Positions 61,217 to 64,000 of a DNA stretch of 64,000 bases are shown one piece after another (position 1 is the first letter of the stretch; each line of letters starts with the position of its first letter). Source of the DNA: Escarpia spicata (taxonomy: Eukaryota > Annelida > Polychaeta > Sabellida > Siboglinidae); contig OZ023205.1 of assembly GCA_963995525.1 (NCBI GenBank), positions 65,978,621 through 66,042,620 of the forward strand. The letters are read 5' to 3'. The notes under the pieces are model-generated. The model was not told where the DNA came from, ran no database searches, and saw nothing but the letters and a program-made list of their open reading frames with translations. The translations under genes were made by a program, and so were the position numbers.

Positions 61217-62890
61217 TATATACTGTGCAGTACAGTAAACAAATGGCTGAAGTGGCATTTTAAATCTTGCGTTGTTGACTATTGTTTGCTGAAACTGGTG
61301 GACGGAGGCAGGTAAGTCTCGGCACACAAATATGGTGGTATCGTCTTGCTTTTAAAAAAGGTTATCCCTATTTCCTATTTTGAGTGTTCCTCGCCATAAT
61401 CGGATCCATCACTGAAATGGAGCGGCGTGAGGCTGCTGTAAAGTAATAACGGGAGTTACGAGAAGCTGGCTCCGGTTATTAGTCGGAGAACCTCATTAGG
61501 CACATGTTTTCTCTGCTGCGGTCGTCATGCTACAGTGTTCGTGTAAGTTCCTAGATGGATTGAACACTTGAGACGGCCAGAGTGTCCTCGTTGGGTCTGG
61601 TTATCGTCTCGTGACGGCCATCATACGGCAGTCGCAACAACAGCTCCACACGTCCCGACAACATCAGCTACGCCTCCCAGTCTCATGCTAAACATTCGCT
61701 TTCGCCGCATTGCAGAACGACTGTTCTTTGGCACGCTATAAACACATCTGTATTCGCGTCGCCTGTGAAGCCGACGACGCACCGCTACCGCCCCCTGCTG
61801 GGCTGTTCTCTCGGTCGCAGCGGGGTCGTGTTATTAAGAGCGCAGTTCCTGAAGCAATCAGGCGTCTGCCCGAGGGCACAGCCCAACTAATCTACCAGGT
61901 GTCTGGCCTTCTTCCTACTTGCGTCTTTGACCGGTCGGAACATGAAATAGATGAGCACGCTCTTCTGTGCTTACTCACTTTGTGTACGTGTGTGCGTGTT
62001 CGTGTGCGTACGTGCGCGCGTACGTTCATGCGTTCATGCGTTCGTATGTGTGTGCTTGCGTGCGTTTCGCGAGTGTGCGTGCATGTATTCGTGCGTGCGT
62101 TCATGCGTGCGCGCTTGCGTGAGTGCGTGCGTGTGTGGGTAATTAACCTGTATCACATAAAAGGTATACAAATATCACATAATCTTGTAATAATTTCAGA
62201 ACAAAAACGTCATTAACGGAGTGCTATAATTAGACCCTAAGCTTGTTTGTTTGTTTGTTTGTTTGTTTTTTCCTTTTGTGTTCTTTTTCCATAATAGAGG
62301 AGCCAAAGAGGCATAAATAGAGTTTACCAAAACATTTGCCTGTATTCCAGAATTCATTGCTCTTTTTTCAAAAAGTAATCTATGTATTATTTTTATCTTT
62401 GTCTCAACTAGATCTCCATAAACTACTAAGAAATCATGGTTTATATATTAAGTAATATGTAACGTGTTTCTATCTATGGAGTTTAACCTGTGCTACGAAG
62501 TTGTGTGAAACGTACATGTTTCTATTTTCAAAGACCTTACCAATGTTTATCTACAATGGTACCATTTGGGGCAGCCCAAAGAATAGGAACGTTCTCAAAC
62601 TAAGCAATTCAATAACATAAATACCTATAGTTATACAACAATACCAAGGGACACAGTGTTGCAGTCTTACTGGCAGAACAGATGAGCAGTAACTTTAACT
62701 ATGTCATTTTGCTGACCTTTATAATTATATGGTACACCTTAGAAACATCAGTCTGAATTTCTGGGGATTGTTACTGCTCCAAAAAAAACATGTCTCCATT
62801 TAAAATGATCAGTGACACTTTTCTTCCATAATTATCGTCTTTAAGAATATAATACTGGTTGATGAGTTTTGGCAAATGTTTTGAATTGTG
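61217..62890. other. No recognised gene; TGCG-rich and TTTG-rich tracts
   Basis: A GTGCGTGC/TTCATGCG-type repeat lies at 61980-62135 and (TTTG)n at 62245-62268. A 168-codon plus frame (61710-62216) runs through it. Its N-terminal part matches nothing I recognise. Confidence 0.4.
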
Positions 62891-62892
62891 TA

Positions 62893-62908
62893 TATATATA
62901 TATATATG
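62893..62908. repeat. Short (TA)n
   Basis: About eight TA units, just before the LINE remnant. Confidence 0.9.
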
Positions 62909-64000
62909 ACAGACAAATACACAGTATCTGTGAAGAATCGATTTTCAACTTTACTAACAATGACAGAAGAGAAAGAACCAGAAGAAATTGCAAATGATAT
63001 CAAGACATTTTTCCGAGAAGAAGCGGAAAAACACCTACGGAAGAGAGAGAGAGTAAACACCAACCATGGATCAGTATAGAGAGACCTTTAAAAAAATTGC
63101 AGAAAGGAAAGAGATGAACAAATTAATCAAAAAACTCTGCAAATGGGACAAACAAAAGTATATAGAAGCCAAGTGTAAGAAAATAGAGGACTGTGTGGCA
63201 GAAAACCGAAACCAAGAAATGTTTAAAGAAATAAAGAACATGACAGGTAAATTCCAGCCCAGACTCGGTGTCATCAAAGATAAAAATGGGAAAACTCTGA
63301 CTGATGCAGAAGAGATAGCCAAAAGATGGAAAGAATATTGTGAAAATATGTACGCACGAGATAAGAATAAGAATTTAAAAAAAAATTATTTGCAACTTTT
63401 CAGTTGGATTGTACATACATTCACCATAAAAGCCCCAAATCACACAAATTTCATAATGTTACAAGTTACAATACGACACAACATTATGTTACAATACTCA
63501 TAAAACATGTTGCACTAAATAAAATAACGCTACACCAAAGATACTGTTCAGTTAATTACACAAAATCGCCCCGTGACGCAACAAACTCAGTATGAGGCGC
63601 TTTATATTAAAACGTGTACATTGCATTACTAACTTTCATAAAAAAATAAGATACTTTAAATACACTAAAATTAAATCATATAGTTTAAATATTAAAATTG
63701 ACTGTTGAGACATACACTAAAATCATTAAGTGTTATGGCAGTGTACTAAGCACCATTGAATTAATGAGTTTTTGTAGCGATTTGTGTTCGCCATTGGGAC
63801 GGGTAACTCATTGATGGAGACAACAACGACCCCCTGATATGGGAAACGAAGACCAAGACGAGGACGATCTAGAACCATTAAGAGATGAGGTGAAATGGGC
63901 CATTAATAGTCTAAAAGATGGGAAAAGCCCTGGGTGCGACAACATACAGGCAGAAATGATAAAAGCAGCGGAAGAAGAAGGAATAGACATACCATGCACT
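62909..64000 (+). mobile_element. Decayed RTE-like LINE (linker and start of RT), interrupted
   Basis: Plus sense starts with DKYTVSVKNRFSTLL and FFREEAEKHLRKRERVNTNH, then shifts frame near 63062. It continues YRETFKKIAERKEMNKLIKK, QEMFKEIKNMTGKFQPRLGV, IKDKNGKTLTDAEEIAKRWK and EYCENMYARDKNKN (to about 63375). This is the endonuclease-to-RT linker of RTE-like LINEs. Sense resumes at about 63840 with DDLEPLRDEVKWAINSLKDG, KSPGCDNIQAEMIKAAEEEG (RT motif 0/1) and runs off the window. The 63380-63800 stretch between is AT-rich, non-coding and unrelated, so the copy is interrupted by an insertion or rearrangement. Confidence 0.8.
63380..63800. other. AT-rich insert within the RTE-like LINE
   Basis: About 420 bp without coding sense separate the two halves of the LINE frame. 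No terminal repeats or target duplication are evident by eye. Confidence 0.5.

Overview
The window looks like nuclear DNA of a bilaterian invertebrate, probably marine; I cannot place it to phylum. The evidence is intron-split genes with GT-AG junctions, animal-type bHLH factors, a Golgi GT14 glycosyltransferase, several non-LTR retrotransposon lineages, very long dinucleotide microsatellites and many minisatellites. I see no prokaryotic operons, CRISPR arrays or phage genes.

Host genes are sparse and all I can support lie on the minus strand. (1) Two coding exons (1891-2346 and 808-1163) of a core 2/I-branching beta-1,6-GlcNAc-transferase; its 3' exon(s) lie beyond position 1. (2) A PTF/Fer-family bHLH gene with exon 1 at 27911-28492, exon 2 at 27301-27436, a later exon not found, and a TATA/E-box region at 28707-28765. 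(3) A divergent group A bHLH exon at about 55913-56830. A 60-aa secreted-like cysteine peptide (39504-39686) and a GC-rich stretch at 58370-58750 are weak candidates.

Most of the rest is mobile or repetitive. 0-5 kb holds 3' ends of an RTE-like and an L2/CR1-like LINE. 5.35-9.55 kb is a nearly intact CR1-like LINE on the minus strand. Its ORF1 (zinc finger plus SGNH esterase) is broken by one base. Its ORF1/ORF2 junction carries a UUUAAAC heptamer directly before the ORF1 stop. A 1-kb copy of the same family lies at 9.9-10.96 kb in inverted orientation. 11.7-12.3 kb and 62.9-64 kb hold RTE-like RT remnants.

The most interesting content is two elements of one apparent transposon type. At 17.3-22.35 kb, a broken ORF has an E-A-D / D-A-D / C-D acidic pattern like FEN1/PIN nucleases and a cysteine-rich tail. 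It is flanked by degenerate subrepeat arrays, and a 201-bp piece of the ORF is repeated inside the 5' array. At 40.23-44.72 kb, a 4.5-kb fold-back structure has arms of about 1.5 kb made of roughly 185-bp subrepeats, followed by fragments of a related ORF in opposite orientation.

The rest is satellite-like: 26-bp (30.4 kb), 32-bp (31.1 kb), 51-bp with 102-bp higher order (32.2 kb), 52-bp CRE-bearing (38.3 kb), 34-bp inside a LINE remnant (50.2 kb) and 23-bp (57.5 kb) arrays, plus long GA, GT and TA tracts. Remaining AT-rich stretches show no gene I can recognise. Family assignments come from reading motifs, without database searches.
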